This document shows positions 1 to 21,332 of a stretch of DNA of 64,000 nt, one piece after another. The position numbers and the translations under genes were made by a program. Each line of letters starts with the position of its first letter. The first letter of the stretch is position 1. The notes beneath the pieces are model-generated. The model was not told the DNA's origin and made no database searches. It worked only from the letters and a program-made list of their open reading frames with translations. Origin of the DNA: Streptomyces sp. NBC_00190 (GTDB taxonomy: Bacteria > Actinomycetota > Actinomycetes > Streptomycetales > Streptomycetaceae); contig NZ_CP108131.1 in the NCBI RefSeq assembly GCF_036203305.1, forward strand, positions 6,014,001 to 6,078,000. Direction: 5' to 3'.

Positions 1-13156
<13,156 letters not shown>

Positions 13157-13161
13157 AAAAA

Positions 13162-13220
13162 CCCCGGCCCGCAGGCGCTCGCGGGGGATTGAGCGCGCTG
13201 CGGGCCGGGGAGCCCTTTTT
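13162..13220 (+). terminator. Rho-independent terminator after the NRPS gene
   Basis: A long GC-rich hairpin begins 6 bases after the NRPS stop: arm CCCCGGCCCGCAG...GCGCTC at 13162-13180 pairs, with one bulge, to GAGCGCGCTGCGGGCCGGGG at 13191-13210. It is followed by AGCCC and five T. An A-run precedes it, so it may also stop transcription from the other side. Confidence 0.88.
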
Positions 13221-13388
13221 GTTCTCGAAGAGAAGACTAGGCAGGGAATCGACGGGGGGCATTACCCTCTGCCCCCCGTTCATTGGTGGAGCCTGCTCCA
13301 CTGTCGGAAGTGCACCTCACGTGCTTACCCGGTCCGCGCCCGGTCGGTAGCTTCTTCATATCGCTCGATGCACTGGAGGTCCACGCAA

Positions 13389-13919
13389 ATGAACACCAAG
13401 GAAGCAGCCGGGGGTTGTGACTCCCTGGAAATTTCGCCGTATGCCTTGGAAATGGACGCCGTCTCGAAGAACTACGGTGAGGTGCGGGCCCTGAGCGAGG
13501 TGACGGTCGGCCTCGTGCGCGGCGGGGTGACCGCCGTCATCGGCCCCCCGGGGGCGGGCAAGAGCACCCTGCTGGCGTGTGTGACCGGCCGCCGGGCACC
13601 GACTTCGGGGTGGGTGGGCCGGCACGACCGGATCGTCACCCCCGCCCCGTCCTGCTGGGAGCGACTGCCGGCCGCTGACCCGGCCCGGCCCGAGCTGCTC
13701 GTCGCCGACGACCTGGCGGACGCCGGGAGCCTGTATACGGTGATGGGCCTCGAGGACGAGGCCCGTACGGTGCTCGTCACGACATCGGCGGCGGCCGTGG
13801 CGGCCGCCGCCGATGTCGTGCTGTTCCTGGTGGAGGGTCGGCTCGCCGACGTCATGTGCGACGTCACGGCCGCACAGATCGACGCGCGCCTGGCGCAGCT
13901 GACCGCGTCGTGCCCCTGA
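13389..13919 (+). CDS. Short, degenerate ABC-transporter ATPase-like protein
   Basis: A 176-aa protein starting like an ABC ATPase: an A-loop region (AVSKNYGEVRALSEV) and a clear Walker A (IGPPGAGKST, ~residues 52-61). It is far shorter than a normal 220-300 aa ATPase. I see no Q-loop and no LSGGQ signature, and the Walker B-like LLVADDLAD lacks the usual DEP. The end (VVLFLVEGRLAD) resembles the segment after the H-loop of a real ATPase, so the protein looks like an ABC domain with its middle deleted but its frame kept. The start is the ATG at 13389, behind GGAGG (13375-13379); an upstream in-frame ATG at 13368 lacks a site. It may be a relic exporter or a nucleotide-binding accessory protein of the peptide cluster. 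Confidence 0.8.
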   Translation: MNTKEAAGGCDSLEISPYALEMDAVSKNYGEVRALSEVTVGLVRGGVTAVIGPPGAGKSTLLACVTGRRAPTSGWVGRHDRIVTPAPSCWERLPAADPARPELLVADDLADAGSLYTVMGLEDEARTVLVTTSAAAVAAAADVVLFLVEGRLADVMCDVTAAQIDARLAQLTASCP

Positions 13920-13923
13920 ACGG

Positions 13924-14826
13924 TCAGGGCTTCACGCGCGCCAGGTCCCGGTGGTGGTAGCCGTCCAGCAGGGCGGCGCCGAGCGGGGTGAGCGAGTGGC
14001 GCGCGGTGTTGAGCCGCCGCTGGGTGGTGATCAGCCCGGCACTGCGCAGCACGGAGGTGTGCTGGCTGGCGGATGCCGCCGAGATGCCCATGCGGCGGCC
14101 GAGTTCGGTGGTGGTGCAGCTGTCGGTCAGGGTCTTCATGATGGCCGCCCGGGTCCGTCCGACGAGGGGGCCGAGGGCGTCGGCGCAGCTCTGCTCGGCC
14201 GACGGCGCGGCCAGCACGGTCTCGGCCGAACCGGCGGCGACGGGGTACGCGAGCACCGGCGGACGGCCCCGGCCTGCCGCGGGTATCAGCACCGGCCGGT
14301 CGTACAGGAACATGGACGGCGCCAGCAGCAGACCGGCGCCGCCCGGGACCACGTCCTGGGAGCGGTGGCTGGGGATCTCCAGGACGCCGCCGTTCCACCG
14401 CACCGTGGGGTGCAGCGTCGACAGCAACTGCTCGATGCCGCCCGCCAGGACCGTGCGGCCGCGGGCGGCGCAGTCGGCCTCCAGGGTGGCCGAGACCCGG
14501 TCCCAGTACGGCGCGAGGGCCGCCTTGTGGAACTCCTCCAGCATCCCGGCCAGGTTCTGCCGCTCGGTCCCGGGCTCCTGGTTCGCGGAGTCCTCGGCCA
14601 TGTGCAGCAGGTCGGGGATCGGCCGCAGGGTGCGGGCCAGCGTCATCAGGGACCAGGAGCGCCGGCCCAGCCGGCTCGTGGTCCGCTGACGCCAGGAGGC
14701 GTAGCCGTCGCCGCCCCCCTGACGGGCCAGCAGGTCCAGGGCGAACAGCGTTTCGACGAGCGGCCGCTCGGCGACCTTGACGACCGTGCGCGCCAGGTCC
14801 TGGCCGGAAAAATGCACGCGTTGCAT
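13924..14826 (-). CDS. ArsR-type winged-helix transcriptional regulator
   Basis: A 300-aa protein with a C-terminal winged helix-turn-helix: GRTRAAIMKTLTDSCTTTELGRRMGISAASASQHTSVLRSAGLI is the typical ArsR/HTH_20 arrangement (helix 2 TTELGRRMGI, recognition helix SAASASQHTSVL). The N-terminal ~220 residues are a conserved actinobacterial sensor-like region of unknown ligand. It is convergent with the ABC-like gene (4 bases between stops), next to the YqcI-type gene and inside the NRPS cluster, so cluster regulation is likely but not shown. I use the ATG at 14826 (MQRVHFSGQD); the frame stays open further upstream, and a GTG at 14838 is an alternative. Confidence 0.82.
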   Translation of the reverse strand: MQRVHFSGQDLARTVVKVAERPLVETLFALDLLARQGGGDGYASWRQRTTSRLGRRSWSLMTLARTLRPIPDLLHMAEDSANQEPGTERQNLAGMLEEFHKAALAPYWDRVSATLEADCAARGRTVLAGGIEQLLSTLHPTVRWNGGVLEIPSHRSQDVVPGGAGLLLAPSMFLYDRPVLIPAAGRGRPPVLAYPVAAGSAETVLAAPSAEQSCADALGPLVGRTRAAIMKTLTDSCTTTELGRRMGISAASASQHTSVLRSAGLITTQRRLNTARHSLTPLGAALLDGYHHRDLARVKP

Positions 14827-14878
14827 GACGGAATGCACACTCCGTGATCGAAGAAGGGGGGCCGGGCCGGCCGGCGGC

Positions 14879-15553
14879 TCAGGAGCCGGAGGCCGTGCCG
14901 TCCTGGGGATGGAAGGGGCAGCGCCACTGTTCGCCGGTGGCGGCTCCGGAGTACTGGCGGGCATCCGAAGCCTCACCGAACTCGGCGAGGTTGGGGTTGA
15001 TCGACCGCTGCAGGCGTTCCTCGCGCTGCCGGATACGGCGCTGGAGGCCGTAGTAGACGCCGGACTGCTTCAGCCGCCGGAACTGGTGGTTGGAGTTGAA
15101 GGCGAGGGCGGGGCGCGGGTACCGCCGGGAGATCCGGGACGCGTTCGCGTGCATGCCCACCACGAAGAACGGGTGGCCGGCCAGGCTGAACGCGAAGTCC
15201 GGCGATGCCGGGTCCGGGGAGACGTCCGGCGCCCAGGAGAACCCCTGCTCCACGTCCACGGCGTGCAGATCGGTGAGCTGCTGCCACATCAGCGCGTCGA
15301 ATTCCGGCTCGGTGAGAGCCGACGGCTCCTCGAATACCGCGACGAGTGTCGCGAAGTTCTCGGTCGGCGACAATTCCATTTTCGTGAATTCGAAAATTGC
15401 GGTGTGCAGGTCGGACGTCGCGTCCGCACTGCCCATGCTGCCGAGTTGAACGGGCGTCAGGGTTCCTCTGCGTACGGCCGCTTTGGCCGCCAGGCACGAG
15501 AAATCCTCGCCCATGATCCAGTCCGCCAGATGCCTGTGAACCGGATTTTCCAT
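14879..15553 (-). CDS. YqcI/YcgG (GntA/RohS-like) haem-dependent N-hydroxylase candidate
   Basis: A 224-aa protein with the family landmarks: DFSCLAAKAAVRRG near the N-terminus, HPFFVVGMHANASRISRRYPRPALAFN in the middle, SINPNL and the C-terminal ARQYSG...WRCPF. Characterised relatives (GntA of guanitoxin, RohS of azomycin, AglA of argolaphos) are reported as haem-dependent enzymes that N-hydroxylate guanidine or amine groups; this is known of the family, not shown here. The gene sits between the NRPS and the Trp-supply operon, so it may oxidise an amino-acid precursor or the peptide; Arg is attractive because A3 of the NRPS has an acidic pocket. The start ATG at 15553 follows AAGGGGGA. It is divergent from trpE across a 358-bp regulatory gap. 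Confidence 0.85.
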   Translation of the reverse strand: MENPVHRHLADWIMGEDFSCLAAKAAVRRGTLTPVQLGSMGSADATSDLHTAIFEFTKMELSPTENFATLVAVFEEPSALTEPEFDALMWQQLTDLHAVDVEQGFSWAPDVSPDPASPDFAFSLAGHPFFVVGMHANASRISRRYPRPALAFNSNHQFRRLKQSGVYYGLQRRIRQREERLQRSINPNLAEFGEASDARQYSGAATGEQWRCPFHPQDGTASGS

Positions 15554-15911
15554 AGTTCCCCCTTGCCGCGATGTGCATCGTGTACAAATGCATGCACCTC
15601 CTCCCCCATGCAGCGCCATCCACTTTAGACATCGGCTTGTTTCTTGGCAACGTGAGTAGTTCGCATGCCGGGGTATGAATTCTTCTTCGTGTTGAATGTG
15701 AATTATTCACAGTTACTGGCTGGAAACATGTCGGGCGGGATGCTGTTTCCGCAGGTCAGAGTGGGTGTGGTGAGGCCTTGAGGGGTGCTTGGGGGTCACT
15801 TCAGCGGAAATTGAAAGTCATGGTGCGGGCGGATGGCCGGGGTTACGGTCCGGCCGGACACCCTCCCCGACGCAGCACCGAAATCGACCGGAAAACACTT
15901 GGAGGACACCT
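15554..15911. promoter_or_regulatory. Divergent intergenic region between the N-hydroxylase gene and the trp operon
   Basis: No gene is apparent in these 358 bases. The left half is clearly AT-richer than its surroundings (15620-15730), as expected for promoters of two divergent genes. It holds the perfect palindrome listed separately. The right part (15770-15900) is a long untranslated leader for trpE; I searched it for a short ORF rich in TGG codons, as in Streptomyces trp attenuators, and saw none. GGAGG at 15901-15905 is the trpE ribosome binding site. Confidence 0.6.
15698..15712. promoter_or_regulatory. 15-bp palindrome TGTGAATTATTCACA, probable operator
   Basis: Perfect 7-bp arms (TGTGAAT / ATTCACA) around one central base. 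It resembles a CRP half-site pair (TGTGA...TCACA) with a 5- rather than 6-base spacer. It lies in the middle of the AT-rich divergent region, about 145 bases from the N-hydroxylase start and 200 from trpE, where a single regulator could control both. The binding protein is unknown; the ArsR-type protein nearby is one candidate. Confidence 0.5.
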
Positions 15912-17399
15912 GTGCCGGCTCCCACCGAAGCCGCCACCGGGACGGCCCTCGCGGACGACCCCGCGACCGTGCCCGACCGGGCCGCCACCGCCGCCCTGGC
16001 CCGCACCCACGACGTGGTCCCCGTCCGGCAGGAGTTCCTGACCGACACCCTCACGCCGGTCGCCGCCTTCGCGCTGCTCTGCGGGTCCGACGAGCCCGGC
16101 TTCCTGCTGGAGAGCGTGCCCGTCTCCGGCGGCGTCGCCCGCTACTCGTACGTCGGCCACCGCCCCGTACCGCTCGCGCTGCCCGACGGCGACCCGCTGG
16201 CCGCCCTCCAGGGCCGGCTCGCGGCGTCCGAGGCGCCCGTGCCCGGACTCCCGCCCTTCCACGGCGGGGTCGTCGGCTACCTCGGGTACGAATCCGTACG
16301 CCACTTCGAGGAACTGCCGCTCGCCGCGGGCCCGGGACCCGGGCTGCCGGAATCCGCCTTCCTGATCGCCGACGACCTGGTCGTCTTCGACCACGCCACC
16401 CAGCGCGTCCTGCTCATCACCCTGCACCGCCCGGCCGCCGAGAGGTACGAGGAGGCGGTCGCCCGGATCGACGCCATGGCCCGGCGGCTGCGCACGGCCG
16501 TCCCCGCCGGCCGGATCTCCGGCCGCCCGCTGCTGCCCTCCGTCCCGGTCGCCGACCCCACGGCGGGCTGGACCGCCAACCTCACCGAGGGCGAGTTCCG
16601 CGACCGGGTGCGGCGGGCCCAGGCCCACATCGCGGCCGGGGACGCCTTCCAGATCGTGCTCTCGCAGCGCCTGAGCAAGCCGCTGGAGGCCGAACCCCTC
16701 GACCTCTACCGGCACCTGCGGTCCACCAACCCCTCGCCGTACATGTACCACCTGAGCCTGGGCGGGGGCCGGCACGTCATCGGGGCCTCGCCCGAACTGC
16801 TCGTCAAGAGCGAGGGCCGCCGGGTACGCACCCGCCCGCTGGCCGGCACCCGGCCCCGCCACCCCGACCCGGTGATCGACCTCGCGCTGGAGCGCGAACT
16901 CCTCGCCGACGAGAAGGAACGCGCCGAGCACGTCATGCTCGTCGACCTCGGCCGCAACGACCTCGGCCGGGTCACCGAGATCGGCAGCGTCACCGTCGAC
17001 GAGGTCATGCGCGTCGAGCGGTTCTCCCACGTGATGCACCTGTCGTCCACCGTCTCCGGCCGGCTGGCGCCCGGCCGCACCCCGCTGGACGCCCTGCGCG
17101 CCGCGTTCCCCGCCGGAACCCTCTCCGGCGCGCCCAAGATCAGGGCGATGGAGATCATCGCCGAGCTGGAGCCGCAGCGCCGCGGCGTCTACGGCGGCGC
17201 GCTCGGCTTCGCCGGCCACGACGGCCAGGCCGACTTCGCCATCGCGCTGCGCACCATGGTCGTCGCCGACGGCCAGGTCCACGTACAGGCCGGAGCGGGC
17301 ATCGTCGCCGACTCCGACCCTGGCGCCGAGTACCAGGAGACCCTGCACAAGGCGGGCGCCATGATCACCGCCGTACGACGGGCGGAGGCCCACGCGTGA
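15912..17399 (+). CDS. trpE: Anthranilate synthase component I
   Basis: A 495-aa chorismate-utilising enzyme: chorismate plus glutamine-derived ammonia to anthranilate, first step of Trp synthesis. The core motifs are present: NPSPYMYHL, GASPELLVK, TRPLAGTRPR, DEKERAEHVMLVDLGRNDLGRV, SGAPKIRAMEII, RRGVYGGALGF and DFAIALRTM. An N-terminal FLLES motif matches the LLES allosteric site of Trp-sensitive enzymes, so feedback inhibition is possible. The GTG start at 15912 is set by GGAGG at 15901-15905. It is the first gene of trpE-G-D-C-DAHP synthase, all overlapping by 4-8 bases. No trpB or trpA is present, so the operon makes indole-3-glycerol phosphate and relies on the primary tryptophan synthase. 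Confidence 0.95.
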   Translation: MPAPTEAATGTALADDPATVPDRAATAALARTHDVVPVRQEFLTDTLTPVAAFALLCGSDEPGFLLESVPVSGGVARYSYVGHRPVPLALPDGDPLAALQGRLAASEAPVPGLPPFHGGVVGYLGYESVRHFEELPLAAGPGPGLPESAFLIADDLVVFDHATQRVLLITLHRPAAERYEEAVARIDAMARRLRTAVPAGRISGRPLLPSVPVADPTAGWTANLTEGEFRDRVRRAQAHIAAGDAFQIVLSQRLSKPLEAEPLDLYRHLRSTNPSPYMYHLSLGGGRHVIGASPELLVKSEGRRVRTRPLAGTRPRHPDPVIDLALERELLADEKERAEHVMLVDLGRNDLGRVTEIGSVTVDEVMRVERFSHVMHLSSTVSGRLAPGRTPLDALRAAFPAGTLSGAPKIRAMEIIAELEPQRRGVYGGALGFAGHDGQADFAIALRTMVVADGQVHVQAGAGIVADSDPGAEYQETLHKAGAMITAVRRAEAHA

Positions 17400-17983
17400 G
17401 CACCCCGCCCCCCGTACCCCGCGTCGCGGTCCTCGACAACTACGACTCCTTCACCTACAACCTGGTGCACTACATCGGCGAGATGGGCGGAGCGCCCGAG
17501 GTCTTCCGCAACGACGCCACCACCGTCGCCGAACTCGCCGCCTACGACCTGCTCCTGCTGTCGCCCGGCCCGGGCAGTCCGGCGGGCGCCGGGATCTGCG
17601 TCGAGGCCGTGCGCGCGCTCAGCGGCCGACTGCCCATCCTCGGCGTCTGCCTCGGCCACCAGGCCGTCGCCGAGGCCTTCGGGGCGAGCGTGGTCCGCGG
17701 CGCCCCGGTCCACGGGAAGACCTCCCCGGTCCACCACGACGGCACCGGCGTCCTGGCCGGACTGCCCGACCCGTTCACCGCCACCCGCTACCACTCGCTG
17801 GTCGTCGACCCGGACAGCCTGCCGGCCGAACTCGCCGGCAACGCCCACACCGCCGACGGCACCCTCATGGGCCTGCGCCACCGCGACCACCCCACCTTCG
17901 GCGTGCAGTTCCACCCCGAGTCGGTGCTCACCCCCGACGGCAAACAGCTGATCGCCAACTTCCTGGAGTGCAGCCTTGATTGA
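17396..17983 (+). CDS. trpG: Anthranilate synthase component II (glutamine amidotransferase)
   Basis: A 195-aa class I glutamine amidotransferase that supplies ammonia to TrpE. It shows LDNYDSFTYNLVHYIGE at the start, the oxyanion strand SPGPGSP, the nucleophile in GVCLGHQ (Cys ~83) and the catalytic pair in FGVQFHPESVLT. The GTG start overlaps the trpE stop by 4 bases, indicating translational coupling. The short length and the missing PabA-specific features fit a dedicated TrpG in a biosynthetic-cluster operon. Confidence 0.95.
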   Translation: MSTPPPVPRVAVLDNYDSFTYNLVHYIGEMGGAPEVFRNDATTVAELAAYDLLLLSPGPGSPAGAGICVEAVRALSGRLPILGVCLGHQAVAEAFGASVVRGAPVHGKTSPVHHDGTGVLAGLPDPFTATRYHSLVVDPDSLPAELAGNAHTADGTLMGLRHRDHPTFGVQFHPESVLTPDGKQLIANFLECSLD

Positions 17984-19010
17984 CCTGTTGAAGACCGTCG
18001 CCCGGCGGTCCCTCACCGAGGCGGAGGCCGCCTCCGCGATGCGCACGATCATGCGCGGCGAGGCCACGACCGCCCAGATCGCGGGTTTCGCCCTCGCCGT
18101 CACCGTGCGCGGCGCCTCCGTCGACGACCTCGCCGGAATGGCCCGCGCCGCCCAGGAGTTCGCGACGCCCGTACCGCTCGGCGGGGACGTGCTGGACACC
18201 TGCGGCACCGGGGGCGACGGCCTGAACACCTTCAACGTGTCCACCGCCTCCGCGATCGTCGCCGCCGCCTGCGGAGTCCGCGTCGCCAAGCACGGCAACC
18301 GCAGCGCCTCCTCGGCCTGCGGCAGCGCCGACGTGCTGGAGGAGCTCGGGGTCCGCATCGACCTGGGCCCCCGCGAGGCCGCCGACTGCCTGGCCGCGAC
18401 CGGCATCACCTTCCTGTACGCCCCCCGGTTCCACCCGGCGTTCCGGCACACCGCCGCGCCGCGCCGCGAGCTGGGCGCCCGAACCGTCTTCAACCTGCTA
18501 GGCCCGCTCTGCCACCCCTCCGGGGCGCGGCTGCGCACCCTCGGGGTGCCCAGCGCCGACCTGGTCGAGCCGATGGCCAAGGTGCTGGCCCGGCTCGGCG
18601 CCCGGCGCGCGATGGTCTTCCACAGCGAGGACGGCATGGACGAACTCAGCACCGGAGCCGCCGCCCGCGTCGTCGAGCTGCTGCCCGACGGCACCCGTAC
18701 GGCGTACCGCTTCGACCCGGCAGGGCTCGGCCTGCGCCCGTACACCCCCGCCGACCTGGCCGGCGGCGACCGTACCGTCAACGCGGCCGTCATCCGCCGG
18801 GTCCTGGCCGGGGAGCGCGGACCCGCCCGCGAGGCCGTCCTGCTCAACGCGGCCGCCGCGCTGCGCGTCGCGGACGCGGCCGGTACCTGGCACGAGGCCC
18901 TCGCCGCGGCCCGCGCGGCCCTCGACACCGGAGCCGCCGCAACCTTGCTGAACCGGTGGGTCGCGGTCTCCCGGCAGCTCGCCGGAGCCGAGCTGGAGGT
19001 GTCCGCGTGA
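17976..19010 (+). CDS. trpD: Anthranilate phosphoribosyltransferase
   Basis: A 344-aa enzyme transferring phosphoribose from PRPP to anthranilate. The signature glycine-rich loop DTCGTGGDGLNTFNVST is present, along with KHGNRSASSACGSADVLEELG, the magnesium-site region HSEDGMDELS and FLYAPRFHPAF. It starts at an unusual TTG (17976) behind GGAG, overlapping trpG by 8 bases. The normal family length and intact motifs argue for an active enzyme, a second copy beside the housekeeping trpD expected elsewhere in the genome. Confidence 0.95.
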   Translation: MIDLLKTVARRSLTEAEAASAMRTIMRGEATTAQIAGFALAVTVRGASVDDLAGMARAAQEFATPVPLGGDVLDTCGTGGDGLNTFNVSTASAIVAAACGVRVAKHGNRSASSACGSADVLEELGVRIDLGPREAADCLAATGITFLYAPRFHPAFRHTAAPRRELGARTVFNLLGPLCHPSGARLRTLGVPSADLVEPMAKVLARLGARRAMVFHSEDGMDELSTGAAARVVELLPDGTRTAYRFDPAGLGLRPYTPADLAGGDRTVNAAVIRRVLAGERGPAREAVLLNAAAALRVADAAGTWHEALAAARAALDTGAAATLLNRWVAVSRQLAGAELEVSA

Positions 19011-19810
19011 GCGCCGCACAGCAGGCCGGGGTCCTGACCGGGGTCCTGGGCACCCTGGTGGACCAGGCCCGGCAGCAGACCGAACGCCGCCGCGCCGCCT
19101 GCCCCGTGGCGGAACTGGCCGTACGGGCCGCCGCCGCGCCCGCCCCCCGCGACTTCGCGGCCGCCCTGCGGGCCCCGGGCCTCGGCGTCATCGCGGAACT
19201 CAAACCCCGCAGCCCCTCCAAGGGGCCCCTCACCGACGACTACCGGCCCGTCGAACTGGCCCGCGCCTACGCCGCGGGCGGGGCCGCCGCACTGTCCGTC
19301 CTCACTCACGAGGCCGGCTTCGGCGGCAGCCCGGAGGACCTGGCCGCGGTCCGCGCCGAGGTGGACGTCCCCCTCCTGCGCAAGGACTTCGTCGTCGACG
19401 AGTACCAGGTCCTGGAGGCCCGGGCACTGGGCGCGGACGCCCTGCTGCTCATCGCCGCCGCCCTGAGCGCGCCGCGCCTGGCCGAACTCGTCGCCGCCAC
19501 CCGGCAGCTCGGCATGCAGCCGCTCGTCGAGGTGCGCGACGAGACCGAGGTGGACGCCGCGCTCGCCGCGGACGCCACCGTCATCGGGGTCAACCACCGC
19601 GACCTGCGGGACTTCGCCATCGACCGCACGCTCTGTGCCCGGCTGCGCGACCGGGTCGGCCCCGGTCGGGTCATGGTCGGCGAGAGCGGAGTGCGTGGCG
19701 CCGAGGACGCCCGCGCACTGGAACGGGCCGGGGTGGACGCCGTCCTCGTCGGTGAACTCCTCATGCGAGCCGCGCACCCCGGTGCCGTGATCAAGGAGCT
19801 GATCGGATGA
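19007..19810 (+). CDS. trpC: Indole-3-glycerol-phosphate synthase
   Basis: A 267-aa (beta/alpha)8 barrel that converts carboxyphenylaminodeoxyribulose phosphate to indole-3-glycerol phosphate. Motifs: VIAELKPRSPSKG (catalytic Glu and Lys), LSVLTHEAGFGGS, PLLRKDFVVDEYQ, DALLLIAAAL, PLVEVRDETEV, IGVNHRDLRDF, GESGV and AVLVGELLMR. The GTG start overlaps the trpD stop by 4 bases. The intervening trpF step is not encoded here; actinobacteria use PriA from the histidine region for it. Confidence 0.95.
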   Translation: MSAAQQAGVLTGVLGTLVDQARQQTERRRAACPVAELAVRAAAAPAPRDFAAALRAPGLGVIAELKPRSPSKGPLTDDYRPVELARAYAAGGAAALSVLTHEAGFGGSPEDLAAVRAEVDVPLLRKDFVVDEYQVLEARALGADALLLIAAALSAPRLAELVAATRQLGMQPLVEVRDETEVDAALAADATVIGVNHRDLRDFAIDRTLCARLRDRVGPGRVMVGESGVRGAEDARALERAGVDAVLVGELLMRAAHPGAVIKELIG

Positions 19811-21240
19811 CCGCCACCGCCACCGCCACCGCCACCGCCACCGTGAGCAGCCCGTCGGCCGTCTCCGCGGACGCGCCTGCCGACACCGGCTCCTGGAGCC
19901 CCGGCTCCTGGCGCACGCGGACCGCCGCCCAGCAGCCCGACTGGCCCGACCCCGAAGCCCTGCATCGGGTGGAGAGCACCCTCGCCTTCCAGCCCCCGCT
20001 GGTCCTGCCCGACGAGATCATGGGCCTGCGCGGCGCGCTCGCGGGCGTCGCGGCGGGCGAGGGCTTCCTGCTCCAGGCCGGGGACTGCGCCGAGCGGTTC
20101 GCCTCCTGCACCGAGGACGGGATCCGGAGCAAGCTGCGCGTGATCCTCCAGGTGGCCGTCGTGCTCACGTACGGATCCGGCCTGCCGGTGGTGAAGGTCG
20201 GCCGCATCGCCGGCCAGTTCGGCAAGCCGCGCAGCCGTCCCACCGAGACCATCGGCGGCGAGGAGCTGCCCGTCTACCGGGGCGACATCGTCAACGCGCC
20301 CGAGTTCACCGCCGAGGCCCGCCGTCCCGACGCGGACCGGCTGCTGCGCGCGTACCAGCACTCCTCGGCGGCCCTCAACGTGCTGCGCGCGCTCACCCTC
20401 GGCGGATACGCCGACCTCGGCCAGGCGCACGCGTGGAACCAGGAGTTCGTCCGGCGCAGCGCCGCCGGGCGGCGCTACGAATCGGCCGCCGACGACATCA
20501 GCCGGGCCCTGCGGTTCATGACCGCCTGCGGGGTGGACGCCCGCGCCCTCTCCGCCCTGCAGCGGATCCAGCTCTACACCTCCCACGAGGCGTTGCTGCC
20601 GCCCTACGAGGAGGCCCTGACCCGGTACGACGAGCGCCGCCGCACCTGGTTCGGCACCAGCGCCCACATGCTCTGGATCGGCGACCGCACCCGCGACCCC
20701 GACGGCGCCCACGTGGAACTGCTGTCCGGGCTCGGCAACCCGGTCGGCGTCAAGGTCGGCCCCGGCACCACTCCGCAGGGCCTGCGCGCACTGTGCGAAC
20801 GGCTGGACCCGGACCGGGAACCCGGCCGACTGGTCCTGATCACCCGCCTCGGCGCGGGCAGGTCCGCGGACCTGCTGCCACCGCTGCTGCACGCCGTACG
20901 CTCCGCCGGACACGTCCCGGTATGGGCATGTGACCCGATGCACGGCAACACCTTCGTCTCCGACAGCGGCTACAAGACCCGCCGGCTGTCCGATGTCACC
21001 GCCGAAGTGGCCGAATTCTTCGCGGTACACCGTGAAGAGGGCACCCATCCCGGGGGAATTCACCTCGAACTCACCGGTGACGACGTCACCGAATGCCTCG
21101 GCGGTGATCTGGAGGAGATTCTCGACGGGCAGCTCGGCACGCGTTACGAGACGGCCTGCGACCCGCGGCTCAATGCCGTGCAGTCCCTCGAACTCGCCTT
21201 CCGCGTGGGCGACTTGCTGCGCTCGCAGCATTCCGTCTGA
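19807..21240 (+). CDS. Class II 3-deoxy-7-phosphoheptulonate (DAHP) synthase
   Basis: A 477-aa plant-type DAHP synthase condensing phosphoenolpyruvate and erythrose 4-phosphate, the entry step of the shikimate pathway. Class II motifs: FLLQAGDCAERF, KVGRIAGQFGKPRS, DRTRDPDGAHVELLSGLGNPVGVKVGP, and CDPMHGNTF; the C-terminal GIHLELTGDDVTECLGG is typical. ATG at 19807 overlaps trpC by 4 bases. The extreme N-terminus is a (Thr-Ala)n tract coded by five copies of ACCGCC, longer than usual and probably disordered. As last gene of the Trp-supply operon it should raise chorismate flux for the peptide antibiotic. Confidence 0.95.
   Translation: MTATATATATATVSSPSAVSADAPADTGSWSPGSWRTRTAAQQPDWPDPEALHRVESTLAFQPPLVLPDEIMGLRGALAGVAAGEGFLLQAGDCAERFASCTEDGIRSKLRVILQVAVVLTYGSGLPVVKVGRIAGQFGKPRSRPTETIGGEELPVYRGDIVNAPEFTAEARRPDADRLLRAYQHSSAALNVLRALTLGGYADLGQAHAWNQEFVRRSAAGRRYESAADDISRALRFMTACGVDARALSALQRIQLYTSHEALLPPYEEALTRYDERRRTWFGTSAHMLWIGDRTRDPDGAHVELLSGLGNPVGVKVGPGTTPQGLRALCERLDPDREPGRLVLITRLGAGRSADLLPPLLHAVRSAGHVPVWACDPMHGNTFVSDSGYKTRRLSDVTAEVAEFFAVHREEGTHPGGIHLELTGDDVTECLGGDLEEILDGQLGTRYETACDPRLNAVQSLELAFRVGDLLRSQHSV
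19810..19843 (+). repeat. Hexanucleotide microsatellite (ACCGCC)5
   Basis: Five perfect tandem ACCGCC units plus a partial sixth at the very start of the DAHP synthase gene, coding for alternating Thr-Ala. Copy-number change would keep the reading frame, so only the length of the N-terminal tail would vary. Confidence 0.9.
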
Positions 21241-21332
21241 GCGGGGCGATTAGGCGAGGCCTTAATGACCTTGTGACGCCGATCAGGCGGGTGGAAACAT
21301 CTCGCACGCCAGCCTACGAAAGGGAAACTCCC

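Noticed and set aside
15713..15911. Trp-rich leader peptide for attenuation upstream of trpE
   Set aside because: No short ORF with clustered TGG codons and a ribosome site was found; the region is simply a long leader.
17189..19777. Long open frame on the minus strand opposite the trp genes (also 49199-51778 minus, 29104-31620 plus, 24613-26736 minus, 36578-39061 minus)
   Set aside because: They mirror the third-position GC bias of well-supported genes on the other strand, show no family motifs and lack ribosome binding sites; a normal by-product of high-GC DNA.
19810..19843. Phase-variable switch in the DAHP synthase gene
   Set aside because: The repeat unit is six bases, so gains or losses keep the frame; at most the tail length changes.
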